Part shown: piece after piece, positions 1 to 10,984 of the stretch
Position numbering within the stretch: the first letter of the stretch is position 1
Layout of the letters: each line of letters starts with the position of its first letter
Source: Cubamyces lactineus
Lineage: Eukaryota; Basidiomycota; Agaricomycetes; Polyporales; Polyporaceae
NCBI GenBank assembly: GCA_022376465.1
Contig: JACDTU010000004.1
Location: 2,356,001-2,420,000 of the forward strand
Reading direction: 5' to 3'
Length of the DNA: 64,000 nt
The notes under the pieces: model-generated
The model's database searches: none
Seen by the model: only the letters and a program-made list of their open reading frames with translations
What the model was told of the DNA's origin: nothing
Position numbers and translations under genes: made by a program

Positions 1-313
1 TCGGTGTCATGTATGATTACGGACGAGCTGGATGTTCCCCTCAGACGCATGCCGGAACGGCTCGCAACTCTGCCAGAGGGAGCTCGTTGAGGTTGGGTAG
101 GAGGGGTAGGACGTGGCCGCGCTTGCGTAGTGTCGATGAGAAGGTCGATCAAGGCCTCTGTCTTGAGATTTGCCTTGATGCCATATTCCTGCCGATCCGA
201 GATGAAGTCTTCTTGATGCTGAGAGGTATTGCGGAGTGGCTCACCTTGCAAACCCTTTGCAGGTCGCTCCGTTTCATGTTCTTAAGCGTCTCTCGGTCGA
301 GGGGCGGAGGCAT
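1..313 (-). CDS. SAP-motif protein, N-terminal part (runs off the left edge)
   Basis: Minus-strand gene whose 3' part lies outside the window. The start is the ATG at 313-311. Exon 1 encodes 23 residues (313-245). A 56 nt GT-AG intron (244-189) follows, and exon 2 continues open to position 1. Splicing joins two halves of a short helical motif, about residues 13-42: RSDLQRVCK, then EYGIKANLKTEALIDLLI. This looks like a SAP-type DNA-binding helix-extension-helix. After it the chain is rich in Pro, Arg and Ser. From the family one would expect chromatin or nucleic-acid association; the rest of the protein cannot be seen. It diverges from the lactate dehydrogenase gene at 981. The motif is read by eye, so the SAP label is probable, not certain. 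Confidence 0.6.
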
Positions 314-980
314 GCTGGGCAAGAAGCCTCCGGAGGCAGGGGGAAAGGCGCGTGTGGAGAAAGCAGCGTGCGGAGGATGTGGTTCAAGCTCAAGCCGCGT
401 TCAACGCCAGCGAACAAACAACGCCCAAACAACGCGAACCCTGCTGTCACATGACAGCCGCGTTTGGTGCACAGGGCGCTTATCCGGAAAACGACCCTGA
501 TCGACACAAGCGCCCATTCCGACGACTCGCCTCCTCGGGATCCTCTGCAGTTGTCTTGTCTGGCAGGTAGCAGCCTGAGTCTCATTTTGCACGCACTTAC
601 AGCAGAGCTACCTGCTCCCTACGCGCTTGAGCTCCTTCGCGAAGCCTTTGTACATGTTGTCGACCATGCATCAATACAAATTGGCCACGATGGACGCGGC
701 CCCGGGCCAGTGAAATGGCGGGAATTTGCGTTGGCGGAATGCGGAATGCCGGACCGGAGGGAAATGCGGGGAGTTCGGTTGACGCTGTGGCAAGTGCGCC
801 GAGCGAGATCAGCTGAAGCTGGCCCTTGGACGAGCCGGGCGTGTCTCATGCCTTCCCACCTGGTATTTATGGCCCGTAGTCTACCACACATCTCTCATCC
901 CGTCGACCAACTGGTATCTACTGGTCGACTCACCATCTCGACCACGCCCCCCGCCTTGCCCACATCCCGACGCCGACATC
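314..980. promoter_or_regulatory. Divergent intergenic region, SAP-motif gene / lactate dehydrogenase
   Basis: About 670 bp between two divergent start codons. A TATA-like tattta lies near 865, about 115 bp upstream of the plus-strand ATG. Open frames here have no family signal and overlap one another on both strands, as expected of GC-rich non-coding DNA. No RNA gene was seen. Confidence 0.4.
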
Positions 981-3104
981 ATGCCCCGGACATTCACGCT
1001 CGACGAGGTTGCCAAGCATAATACCCAAAGGTGCGTCACGGTGCCCACGCTTGTCAGCGGGAGAGCTTGTCGACGAACAGTAGAGTTCAGCTCGTGTTGG
1101 GTCATCATAAAGGACAGAGTATACGACGTCACGGAGTTTCTCCCGGTGCGCCTGCCCGTCCAACGCACGCGATAGCTTTTCTCATGCCTGTCTTGCAGGA
1201 TCACCCCGGAGGCACCAAGATAATCCTCAAATATGCCGGCAAGGATGCAACGTCAGCGTATGAACCAATACATCCTCCAGATGCTCTGGACAAGAACCTC
1301 CCACCCGAGAAGCATCTCGGCGTCCTCGACAACGCATCCGCGACCGCCGTCAAGGAGGCTGCCCAGAATCGTCGTAAGACCAAGGATGAACTGCGTGTCG
1401 AGGCCGCCCAGGCGGCAAAGCCACCTCTCAGCAGAATTCTGAGCTTACTAGACATTGAGGTAAGTGGATATGTTCAATTCCCATAACGCCAAACAGCCAC
1501 CTGACCCACGCCTCCAGGATGTCGCGCGGCAAGTCCTCTCCTACAAGGCTCTCGCTTACTACTCTTCGGCTGCTGATGACGAACTTAGTACGTGCGCTCC
1601 GAATGGTGTTTCAGATACAGCATGTTCACACTTCCTTGTTCCAGCCCACCAAGAGAATATCCGCGCCTTCTCCCGCTTCTTCTTCCACCCTCGTGTGATG
1701 AGGCCAATTTCCCAATGTGACCCTTCAACAACTATTCTCGGCTTCAAGTCATCAATACCCGTTTTCGTCAGCGGCGCAGCTCTCGCGCGACTCGGCCATC
1801 CGTTAGGTACGTCGATTTGGCTCATTGAGTTCGCTAGCACGATGCCAATTGCATTACCGTACACAGGTGAAATCAATATTACCCGTGGATGCGCCCGTAC
1901 CGGTATCATCCAAATGGTTTCCTCGAACGCCTCGCTGTCGTATGCGCAGATTGCCGAGGCGCGCATGCATCCCTCGCAGCCGCTATTCTTCCAGCTCTAC
2001 AAGCACCGGGACAACAAGATCGCGGAGCAGCGCGTGCGAGAGGTCATAGAGCTCGGGTACAACGCTATATTCCTCACTGTGGACGCAGTCGTCGCGGGCA
2101 ACCGTGAGCGCGACATTCGTGCGCCGTTCGAGCTTGAGGAGCAGGAACGTGAGGCCGAGAAAGCCGACGAGGGAAAGAGCGGCGCGCAGGCTGCAGCGGA
2201 CAAGCCCGCGAAGCAGAAGTCCAAAGACGGCGAGGACGTCAACCTGCTGGGCACCGCGGGTGCCCTCGTTGCGAATGACGACCTGGACTTGACTTGGGAA
2301 AAGACGATCCCCTGGCTGAGGTCGATCACCAAACTGCCTATCGTCATTAAAGGCATCCAATCGGTCCAGGTATGCACGTCCGAGTCTCATTCTGGACGCG
2401 TTCGATGACATGCTGTGTGCGCAGGATGCTGTCCTTGCCGCAGAGGCTGGCGTTGACGGCATTCTGATTTCGAACCACGGAGGCCGCCAGCTAGAATAGT
2501 AAGAAGCCCTCCATGAGTCCCCAAGCAATGGTGCTGACAGAGTTCGTAGTGCTCTTCCATGCATTGAGGTCCTGTACAGGCTGCGGAAGCAACGCCCAGA
2601 TGTCTTTGACAAGATGGAAGGTGCGATCATATGGAAGCTCAAACGTGCCCTAGAACTTAAACTCACTTCGTCGTGCAGTCTACATTGACGGAGGTGTACG
2701 CAGAGGGACAGGTGCGTAGATTCCGAAACGACATCCGTTAAAGTCCACTGACGATCCGCGTAGACGTCCTGAAGGCGCTGTGCCTGGGTGCCAAAGCCGT
2801 CGGAATGGGCCGGCCATTCCTCTACGCTCAGAGCGTAAGCCATCGCCCTCCCATTGTACACCGAGAGTTTGGAAGCTGAGTTGTCTTTTCGCAGGCTTAT
2901 GGCGAAGAAGGCGTGGTGAGAGTCGTCGACATTCTCAACCGCGAAATCGTGAGAGGCATGCGTCTGCTCGGCGTACAGAACGTGAACCAGCTGGTTCCCG
3001 AGATGGTGAGTTCCATGTCCAGTCCAATCTATATTGAAGGCTGACGTGGGCCGTTTCCGCAGGTTGAGAACGTCAACTGGCAGCCATTGCTCTCCAGATT
3101 GTGA
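981..3104 (+). CDS. Flavocytochrome b2-type L-lactate dehydrogenase (cytochrome b5 + FMN domain)
   Basis: Oxidises L-lactate (or a related 2-hydroxy acid) to the keto acid and passes electrons through FMN and heme. Twelve exons splice in phase to 500 residues: 981-1030, 1091-1145, 1199-1459, 1518-1587, 1645-1806, 1867-2369, 2425-2498, 2550-2620, 2679-2711, 2764-2834, 2895-3005 and 3063-3104. Residues 1-80 are a cytochrome b5-like domain with the HPGG heme motif (His37) and a second axial His near residue 60 (EPIHPP). The rest is the FMN alpha-hydroxy-acid dehydrogenase barrel, with SNHGGRQ giving the catalytic His (about 385). A charged Lys/Glu/Ala-rich loop near residues 270-310 sits where yeast CYB2 has its protease-sensitive loop 4. 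The protein begins directly at the heme domain (MPRTFTLDEVAKHN), with no mitochondrial presequence, unlike yeast CYB2. I therefore infer a cytosolic form. Substrate specificity cannot be read from sequence. Confidence 0.93.
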
Positions 3105-3266
3105 TGCAAAAGAGGCCCGAAGGTGGCTTCGTTCGTGCGTTGCCGCGGTCGAAGAGTTGTGATTGCATGCTTCTGCTGCTGATATACATACATCTATCCG
3201 CCGTACAACAATGTATCACCCACCATCTGCACCATACCTCCCACAAATGCTATAGCTGTCACGGAG

Positions 3267-5269
3267 TTAACATCCGACCATTCGTTCTCGGAGCTGGTCA
3301 TAGACGAGACCACCCAACTCAATATGAACGATGAGCAAAGTGACATTCGTAGGGCGAAACGTCCTGTCCGACTTGCCGATGGAAAGGCGCACTTTCCGCT
3401 TGCCATCTCCAAATTCCGTCGCAGGGGCGTTCCCTACACCCTTTTTTGCCACTGCCTCCGCACTGTCTGAACCATCACCATCCGCCCACACAAGATGCGG
3501 TCTGTCGCAGTGCGGCGCATAGTGATGCACATCCGTGTCTGACCGGCCCATATGCGACGCGATGTCGACCGCCGCCCACAACCCATGGTCGTCGCGCGTC
3601 GGACAGAGCCCGACCGAAATACGGAACCGCTCCGTGCCTGGTGCGAGGACGTGCGAGAACGTGAACGCGAAGACGGCGTGCGGGCGGTCGAGCACTCTCG
3701 CCTCGTGCGGACGGCTCGGGAGCCAGTCGTCCGTCTCGAACCCGGCGCGGCGCAGGCGCGAGATGATGTGTGGCGGGAAGATCACGTAGTACAGTTAGTG
3801 GGCGCCCTGTGTGAGAGTGCGCGAACGAGAGGCGGCGCGGAGTGGGCAGGAAGGCCGCGTCGCTGCTGCAAGAGGTGATGTAGAGCTCTTTCCAGTACAC
3901 GCGAGACTCGGGCCCAAGGGTCGCGCCGTGCGAGAGGGAGGTGGCGAGCGTAGAGCGGGCGACGCTGATGCTAGATGGACTTGTCAGGCAAGTATGGACA
4001 TGTCGCAAAGCGAGCCCGACGTGGTAAACGGGGGCGTTCCCGGGGTGTGGGCGAAGGAGCAGCGCGATGTATGGGCATGAGTTCCTCGCGGACTGCGCGC
4101 AAGCCAGAAGCGCGAGGGCATAACGAGTCGATGCATGCGTCGTGGAAACATATACAGGCTCAATCACAGGCAGACGAGCGCGGATGCCGTGGCTCGTGAC
4201 CGTGAACTCAGGCAGCGTAGTCGATGCCACTATTTTGCCAGAGCCGTCCTTAGCGTCCTATGCGAGTCCAAAGATGAGCTATAAAGGCCTCACAGGACTA
4301 CAGACGAGGACTTACTAGAGGCTGCAAACCAAAGTTGAGAGCGAATGAGGCAAACGCCCTGCTCATGTGTTCGTACGGGATCGGGACCAGATCCGGGACG
4401 TTCACGAAATCGGAAGGTGCGTCGGCGAGGAGTCCCTGGTGGTCGGTGAGATGCGAAGGTACCTGCATAAAACAGTCTTGACACACGCCGGGGCGCAGGA
4501 GGCCGCCCCAAAGGAAAAGAGTCTGGTCTGGCGTTTGTCTCATAATTTCCTCCTGTAAACGTCTGAATGCTCGTCTTCCCTCTCCGTAGATGGTGGGCAT
4601 GTTGATCTGGAAGATGCCCATGAGCGAGTACGCCTCGTCCTCAATCCGGGTGGCCTGCCGGCCCGACGTCCAACGCATGCGTGTCGATACGGGAATCGAA
4701 GACAGCGGCCTGAGGAAGGTGAGGACATCGGCGTCGACGCCTGTAATCTCTTCCAGTAGGCCAGGCCAAAGGTACTTGTTTCCAAGTGCTTGCCAGTCCT
4801 TTGAAAGGAAAACCACGTCCTGTGGGGCGATGAGCTCCTGCAGCGTCCAGCTACGACCAAACCAGGCACTGCGGCGAAAGGCGGAATTGGGAGCTGCGGG
4901 ATCGTCGTCCGCCGAGACATCCGCAAGATAGGCGTAACACACGGACGCGGAAGAATACCAGGTATACATCGAATTGGTCGCCTCGGAGAGCTCCGCGCTG
5001 CTTGTCTTGTCGATGCAGCATGTGTCTTCCCAGAGCCAATCGTAGCCGTCGGCTTCGGCGTACATGCAGCACGCGCGGACTTTCGCGGACGCTAGTGAGC
5101 GGGGATTTGTGCAATTGCCGTCCTGATTAGCACGACATACGGCAAGCAATGCTTGCAGATCTTGGAAGGATTGCTCATCCTTTCCCCAGACGTGTGATAG
5201 GATGGCATATTTTGACGGAGGCTCGTTGAAATGCACGAGCTCTGCACGGTCTGTGCTAAGTAGCCACAT
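3267..5269 (-). CDS. HET-domain (heterokaryon incompatibility-like) protein, reading frame apparently broken
   Basis: The N-terminal 318 residues (5269-4316) carry a typical HET domain: MWLLSTDRAELVHF at the start, then YAILSHVW, WEDTCCIDK, the AYLADV segment, RSWTLQELIAP, and a GIFQINMPTIYGEG motif. HET domains mediate self/non-self recognition and cell death in filamentous fungi. ATG 5269 was chosen because the frame upstream offers only a TTG. A 67 nt intron (4315-4249) leads in phase to a second exon from 4248. That frame runs to about 3796. The C-terminal part (FPPHIISRLRRAGF onwards, stop at 3267) continues in another frame, with no good splice pair between the two. A 58 nt GTAC..GAG excision would restore phase but would remove conserved-looking coding. 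Either a one-base indel (pseudogene or assembly error) or an unusual intron explains it. The gene converges on the dehydrogenase, with a 162 bp gap. Confidence 0.78.
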
Positions 5270-5673
5270 AGGCCGAGGAGAGGAAGGAGAAGATCTCAAG
5301 GTGGGTGTGAGTCAGAACCTACAGCGTGAGCATAAATATTGTTGTGCGGATGGGTACCTGGGCAGCCACACATGACGACGTCGGTGGCCATACTCGCCGG
5401 TGCATAGACCGACGCCAACATACCCTGTATGTGGCCCCGTGGCATACCTGTGACGGCATCGCGAAGGAAGGGAAATCCAGGAGAGGCTTCTTGCAACTGC
5501 GCAGTACCTCTTCGAGAACGCACAGGGATACACTGATGTTCCATTAGGGCAGAATGCCCGGCAGGTATCCCTTGGAACTCTGTTTGACGCCCCCACTAGG
5601 CTATATGTGCCTGCACAGGCCGGTTATCACACGTAGTGCAGGCGGTGCAAGGCAGGGCTAAGGATACAATCTG
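5270..5673. other. Intergenic, upstream of the HET gene and downstream of GART
   Basis: About 400 bp with short overlapping open frames on both strands and no recognisable protein. It should hold the HET promoter and the GART 3' end. Nothing else was seen. Confidence 0.4.
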
Positions 5674-6475
5674 TCATGATGATACAGGCTAGTAGACAGA
5701 TTAGAGACAGAAGATCAAGGAACTAGTAGACTTACTGATGATGGAGCTACTTCGTCCAATACCTTCTTCGTACCCTCCACTATGAGCTTCCACTCGACTT
5801 GGTGTAACCTCTCCTCGAACGCCTCCAGCGGCTCCCCGGGCAAAATCTCGACTTCCCGTACCAGTACCGGTTCGCCACGGTCGACCTCCTTGACCACGCG
5901 ATGGACCATCACCCCAGAGTGCTTGATCTCACCTTTCTGGAACGCCTCATACGCCCTCTCAATCGCGTGTGCGCCATCGAACGCGCCAGGGAGTGCCGGG
6001 TGCAAGTTGATTACGGGTATGGGCTTCTTGACGCGCTGGTCACCATCGTATGGTCGATCGCCGTTGACGACATCCAGGAAACCATCGCCCATGATATGCA
6101 TCCACCCCGCGAGGACGACGAGATCAGGGTTCTCCTGAGCGACGATGCGAGCGACTTCTACATCGTAGTCATCCCGCGTCTTGCCAGGGTTGGCTTTTAG
6201 GTAGGGTTGAAGGCCAAGGTAAGCGGTAGGGATAGGCGGATTCGCCTGTGCAGCGCGCGTCAAGCCATAGGCTGCTTTTCGGTTGGAGAGGACGAGGGAG
6301 ATTCGGGTAGATGGGAGAGCAGGAGTATTTTGTGCGTCAATGAGGGCTTGTAAGTTTGTACCTGTAGAAGATGGATTTGAATCGACGTCTCGCAAAGACG
6401 CAGAATATACTCACCAGAGCCCGAGATCAAGACGACGATGCGCCTTTCGCGCGGTGGAGGACTTGGAACAGACAT
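5674..6475 (-). CDS. ADE8: Phosphoribosylglycinamide formyltransferase (GART), monofunctional
   Basis: Transfers a formyl group from 10-formyltetrahydrofolate to GAR in step three of purine synthesis, in the cytosol. Exon 1 (6475-6415) encodes MSVPSPPPRERRIVVLISGSG. A 53 nt intron (6414-6362) falls inside the conserved GSGTNLQ loop, which splicing restores. Exon 2 carries the family signature INLHPALPGAFDG (catalytic Asn and His), the active-site Asp in EVDRGEPV, and the folate-binding VVLAGWMHIM segment. The 3' end has two readings. A consensus donor GTAAGT at about 5735, a CTAAT branch site and a TAG acceptor give a last exon ending at 5674 (about 233 residues). Without that splice the frame stops at 5715 (about 235 residues). 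Both end past the conserved core. As in yeast ADE8, this is a single-domain protein, unlike trifunctional animal GART. Confidence 0.93.
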
Positions 6476-7518
6476 GATAATATTGACTCTTGCGATCGAC
6501 GTGAGTGCTCAGAAAACGCTGATGCTTCCCTTATCGGTGGGGTCACGCCGAGGTTAGGGTTAGGCGAAGGAATTCGTCTGAATGGTCTCCCTGTCATAAA
6601 TTCACCCGTTCATATCTGTCTCATCTCAGGATATGTTCAGTGGATGATTCGCAGAATGAAACCGTCATCATCTACGCACAGCTGGGATCAGTTGAGGTGG
6701 AGGAGCTCGCACAGCAACGTGAGCAAGTGCTCCCCGTGTACCCGCCTCCTTCCATATATGGTGCCCGACGGAAGCTCGCGATTGGTCCATCTCGCTTGAG
6801 GCTGCGTCGAACGCGATGTGCCAGAGCAGCGCGTCTCTTGGACATCCACCAACATCATCGACACTGATGTACTGTATGCTCTCAGTTCTGTCCACTCCCA
6901 AGCTCACTGTGTCTGCTAAGATGCACGCAGTTGCATGGAACTTTTCCATAGACCTTTCATTAGCAGTAAGGGATCACCCGCCTTGGTAGCCATGCAACCC
7001 GCCGACAGCCAGCGACAATCGCACCTGCGTGGCGGGGGCCCGCACTCGAAGCACGACTGGGGTCGCGTCAGTTACCGATGCGGAAACGCCAGTTGAGATC
7101 ACGCTTCGAGATTGGCGCGAGGTTGCGGAGGCGGACAAGTCCTCCATCTGCTCGTCGCTAAGGGCCAAGCTCCCCGGACGGCCACCCCTCAAAGGCCTAG
7201 CGCTACATTCGACCCGCCCGCGAGCCTCCTCTCTCGCTCCCCCGCCTTTTCTTCTTCGTTCTTCACCGTCGCGCAGCGTCGGGTCCTCTGTTGGGTGCTT
7301 TCCGTACGGGACCGGGCTGCCCTTTCGCTGGGATTGCATCTCAGTCTCCTCTGGTTCTCGTAGCGCTTTTCAGCAGGACTGACGCTACGTGCGTAGCTGA
7401 CCAGCTGGTTTTATAACTTATATTCTCTGTTTCTGGCCACTATCTTTCAATCTTCCCGTTCCTTACCTGGACTAAAGCCTCTATCACCATCCGCCAATTT
7501 CAAACAAGCCGGAACACC
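6476..7518. promoter_or_regulatory. Divergent intergenic region, GART / membrane protein
   Basis: About 1 kb between divergent ATGs. Open frames of 60-140 codons occur on both strands but overlap and show no family motif. The last 200 bp before 7519 are pyrimidine-rich (runs of cttcttcg and tcttcccg types), typical of a basidiomycete 5' leader. Two copies of ttaggg at 6553-6564 are too few to mean anything. No gene is called. Confidence 0.4.
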
Positions 7519-10500
7519 ATGGTCGCACAAGTGTCTGCACCCGGAGCAGCGTTCGCCACTTTGAGCAGCGATGAAGCGGTGAGCATCGACCCAAACATTA
7601 CTGTTCAGCTACTAACTTAAACTCCTCACGTAGATTCAACTCATATTGGCTGATATTCCACTCTTCAGCGTGGGTATCATGGCCTTCGGAGTGTTGACCT
7701 TCTTCTTCCTCATGAAGCGAGTAGACAAGTGCGTCCGATTTCCATTCGCATGATGTAACTGTACCTCACGTCCACTCCTAGATGGGTGTTTTGCCTACAT
7801 GTGTCTGTGCTAGTCTCTTTCCTCGCCGCTCTTTTCGACCTTACCCAAATTCTGGTTCGAGGAAGACAAGCCACGGATCTTGGAGTCGATGATGCCGGTG
7901 TCTCCGGGCTCTTGACTGCACGGGAAGTGTTCTATGCGTTCGGTAACGGACTGCGCTTCCTGTTCTATTGGGGTTTTGTCGCCACCATACCGCTAGGCGA
8001 GACCATACCTGAAGGCACCTTGATGCACAGCGGCAGCTGGCAGCGCTGGGGAATTCTTGGAACTATGCTTCAGTGGGCAACGCTGCTGCTCCTGGTTCTT
8101 TCAACCATTTTCCAACTCGTCTACCGGAACATTGCGGCGTTCGAGAAGATTGGCGCAGTGTACGAGGCGGAGAGCACACTAGAAATTATCCTGTCTTCCG
8201 TGTTCATCTTGAAGCTGCTGTTGAACACCTGGGCTAGATTTTCTGTGGGGTCTACTACACCTCCTAAAGGCAGAATGCTCGCGTCGTATACTCCCGTGAT
8301 TGTCGCCCTCCTATTGAGTTTCTGGATAGCGGTCGGCAACGTGATTCTTTGTGAGCCTTGTTTCCCCACAGCTATTGCAGTTGTTGTGTTAATACTGATT
8401 TCGTATTTATAGTCGAGTTCACAGAGACGGTTCTCGGCCGCTTCCTGCGCGCCATTGAGCTGTACATCCTGATCGTGTACATGCTGACTACCTCGTTCTA
8501 CCACCTGCGTCACCTCTCGTTCTTCCCCATTTATCGTCTGCCCACGAAGGGACCATCGCGCGCCCCTACCTTTCAGCGCGACTCGATGTTGAAGGACATG
8601 AATGAGAAGATGGCGCTTGAGGCTTCGCCAGTGTCACCAGAACCCGTGAAGGTGGATCTTCTCCAGGTTCTGGAGGGACAATTCCGCCAGCAAGACATGC
8701 CCCCGACCGTCATGCGCGACAGCTCGCGGGCAGCGACCATCGAGAATGTCAGCCAACACCAATCGATGGCAGCACGCTTGTCTACCTGGCTAGGAGTCGC
8801 TCGACCACTCCCTCGCCCCCCACCGAAAGATCAGGTCGTGCAGCCTTGGGACGTCGACACAGAGCGCGGGCCGTCGCCTACTGTTCAAGCAGCGCCTGTG
8901 CAGCCGTGGCAAGCGGTCGAGCAGCCCCGCGCGGAATCACCGCCTCTCCCACCCCCACCTACCATCGACGAGGATGAACAACGCGGCGTGTCCCCGATCC
9001 CCGAGTATGCGCCAAGGCTGTCCGTCGTTGAGAGCGACATCGCCTCGCCTGCTCCAAGCAGCCGCCGCGAGCTCCCACCTGCACTTGATATCATCGAGCC
9101 CGAGGAGGCGCAGACCCCTGTTCCCGACCGTGACTGGGAGGACATCGAGTACTCGAACGCGGTGAGGTACTCGGGCGTCGGCGAGAATGTTGTCGCAAAC
9201 GCCTTGAGCCAGCAGTACTATCAGCCACAGGACCAGTCGAGATTGCGGGCTTCCAACATGCTCTCCCCGATTCCATCGCGACCGGAAAGTATGGATGGCG
9301 ACTACTTAGGGTCACCCTACCCAATGTCTCCTATGGGCTCAGCAGCAGTCACGCCGCTTCCGCGCAGCCGCCCGCTCCCCCCGATGCCCCGACCCGGCTC
9401 TCAGTTGTTGTCTCCCAGCTCGCCGCTGCCGCCAGACTCCGCGCGCTCGTCAATGTCCATCATTCGTCGCCGGCAGACCGAACTCGACGAGTCGATCGCC
9501 GCCCTTCGGCTCTTCTCACCGTCCAAGATGGCGTTCGATGTGAATACCATGCCCGTGCCTCCGGCGATGTTCTACCAGCAGTACACGCAGTCGGACGAAC
9601 GGAGCCTCTCCCCAAGTCGGAGTGTGGAAAGCCCCGAACTGCCTACGCCCAGCCCTGACCTGACTGTCGCGACGCCCCGCACACTGGCGCTACCTCAGTC
9701 GTCGGCGCGCAGCGACTTCTCGTTCAGCAACTTCCAGCACCAGCCGCCTTTGAATCGCGGAAGCATGGACTCTGGCGTCATTCCTCAGAACTCAGTCGTG
9801 AACGTCGCGATTGAGGCGCCAAGTGAGGTCGGCGATGCGTCAAGAGCGGTGTCGCCCATGGGCGCCCTCCAGCCCCCGCAGATGCCTGCAGTATCGGCTT
9901 CGCGGTTCTCAGACGCATCTAGCGTTGGGTCGAGCAGAGAAAAGAAGTTCGACTCTCTTGGGACGCAGTATGAAATCACGTCCTTCATTGGTAGTGAGTG
10001 CACCCACTGCGTCTTGGAACGTACGCACCTTGCTAACGTCTCCGTAGACCTAACAGTCCCTGGTAACCCGAAGGACAGCACGATCTCTTCCTCGTCCGCC
10101 GTCGCTTCAGAGGCAGGGTCAGCCAACGTAGCTGTCGCGACCACAGCCCAGTTTACTCGCCCCACGCTTATCACGCAGTTCTCCGCTCCAAGCGAGGCTG
10201 CACCTGAAGGTCTTGCTGCGCCCCCTCAGCCCTCCCCAATCTACTCACCTATACGCACACCCTCCGGCGGCCGGAGAGCACTTCCTCCCATCCCTCAGTC
10301 TGCGACCCAACCACAGCCCCAGCAGCCAATCACTCCAACCCCGGTACGGCAGCCCATAACTCCGCAACCCACTTCCACGAACCCTGCTCCGCGCTTCCGC
10401 CGCGCCGTAGGCCTACCCCCTCGCCCCCGCCTGTCGGTGGTTAACGTCGACCTGGCCCCCGTTGAGGAGAAGACGTCCCCGAGTGACACAGCATCCACCC

Positions 10501-10556
10501 TCGTGAGCTCTCCGTTGAGTGGGTCTGGCACCCCCACGGCGGGCAAGCGGTGGTGA
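7519..10556 (+). CDS. Multi-pass (about seven-helix) membrane protein with long disordered C-terminal tail
   Basis: Family not recognised. Five exons (7519-7578, 7634-7728, 7782-8350, 8413-9993, 10048-10556) give 937 residues in phase. Residues 1-320 hold about seven hydrophobic segments, for example IPLFSVGIMAFGVLTFFFL, WVFCLHVSVLVSFLAALFD, WATLLLLVLSTIFQLVY, YTPVIVALLLSFWIAVGNV and AIELYILIVYMLTT. The remaining 600 residues are Pro/Ser-rich and low complexity, consistent with a cytoplasmic regulatory tail with many SP/TP sites. The last intron (9994-10047) was placed at the consensus GTGAGT donor with a gctaac branch site; the frame is open through it, so retention is possible. The topology suggests a receptor- or sensor-like protein, but no receptor family motif was identified. 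Confidence 0.8.
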
Positions 10557-10896
10557 GCATGTCGCGACTCAACATAGGCGTCCAGCTTGGAAAAGACGGA
10601 GGCACGTCTTGTGTAAGCTTTCTCGATGTCTGTACCGCGGCGCTCACCGACACGAACAACAAATCGTATCTCGGACCTGCCACAATCACTTTGTACATAC
10701 GCAAATCAGGCCTCGCGGTGCGACGATTAGTACGATAGTACAGACTCTGTCGGCCCGTGTACAAGTACGGCATTGGACACTATCATTATTCTACTAGTCT
10801 GTATACTACAGCTGTACTGGAGCAAACTATCCTATTACACGGAAGCAAGACGCGTCCCCGCAGTCTCCGCCACGTCCGCAAAGTAGAGAACGCGGT

Positions 10897-10945
10897 CACG
10901 TGGGTCGTGTCGGTGACGTCAGGCGTTTCGGCGGGGCTATATAAG
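10897..10945 (+). promoter_or_regulatory. Core promoter of the J-protein gene: E-box, CRE and TATA box
   Basis: Upstream of ATG 10985 the sequence holds a palindromic CACGTG (10897-10902), a full CRE palindrome TGACGTCA (10914-10921) and a strong TATATAAG (10938-10945), about 40 bp before the start codon. Such motifs are known bHLH and bZIP (ATF/CREB-type) targets. Regulation by these factors is an inference. Confidence 0.55.
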
Positions 10946-10984
10946 GACGCACATTGGGCGGAGGGAACGCACCATTTCAGCACC

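Noticed and set aside
1983..2861. 292-codon minus-strand open frame opposite the lactate dehydrogenase
   Set aside because: It is antisense to confirmed exons, has no domain, and mirrors the third-position GC of the real gene.
3267..3785. The C-terminal HET fragment as a separate gene
   Set aside because: Its sequence continues the HET-family C-terminus and has no start context of its own.
6553..6564. Telomere-like ttaggg repeat
   Set aside because: Only two copies in the middle of an intergenic region; expected by chance.
9994..10047. Reading straight through the last intron of the gene at 7519
   Set aside because: The frame is open, but the consensus GTGAGT donor, branch site and acceptor make splicing more likely. 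Retention is mentioned as an alternative.
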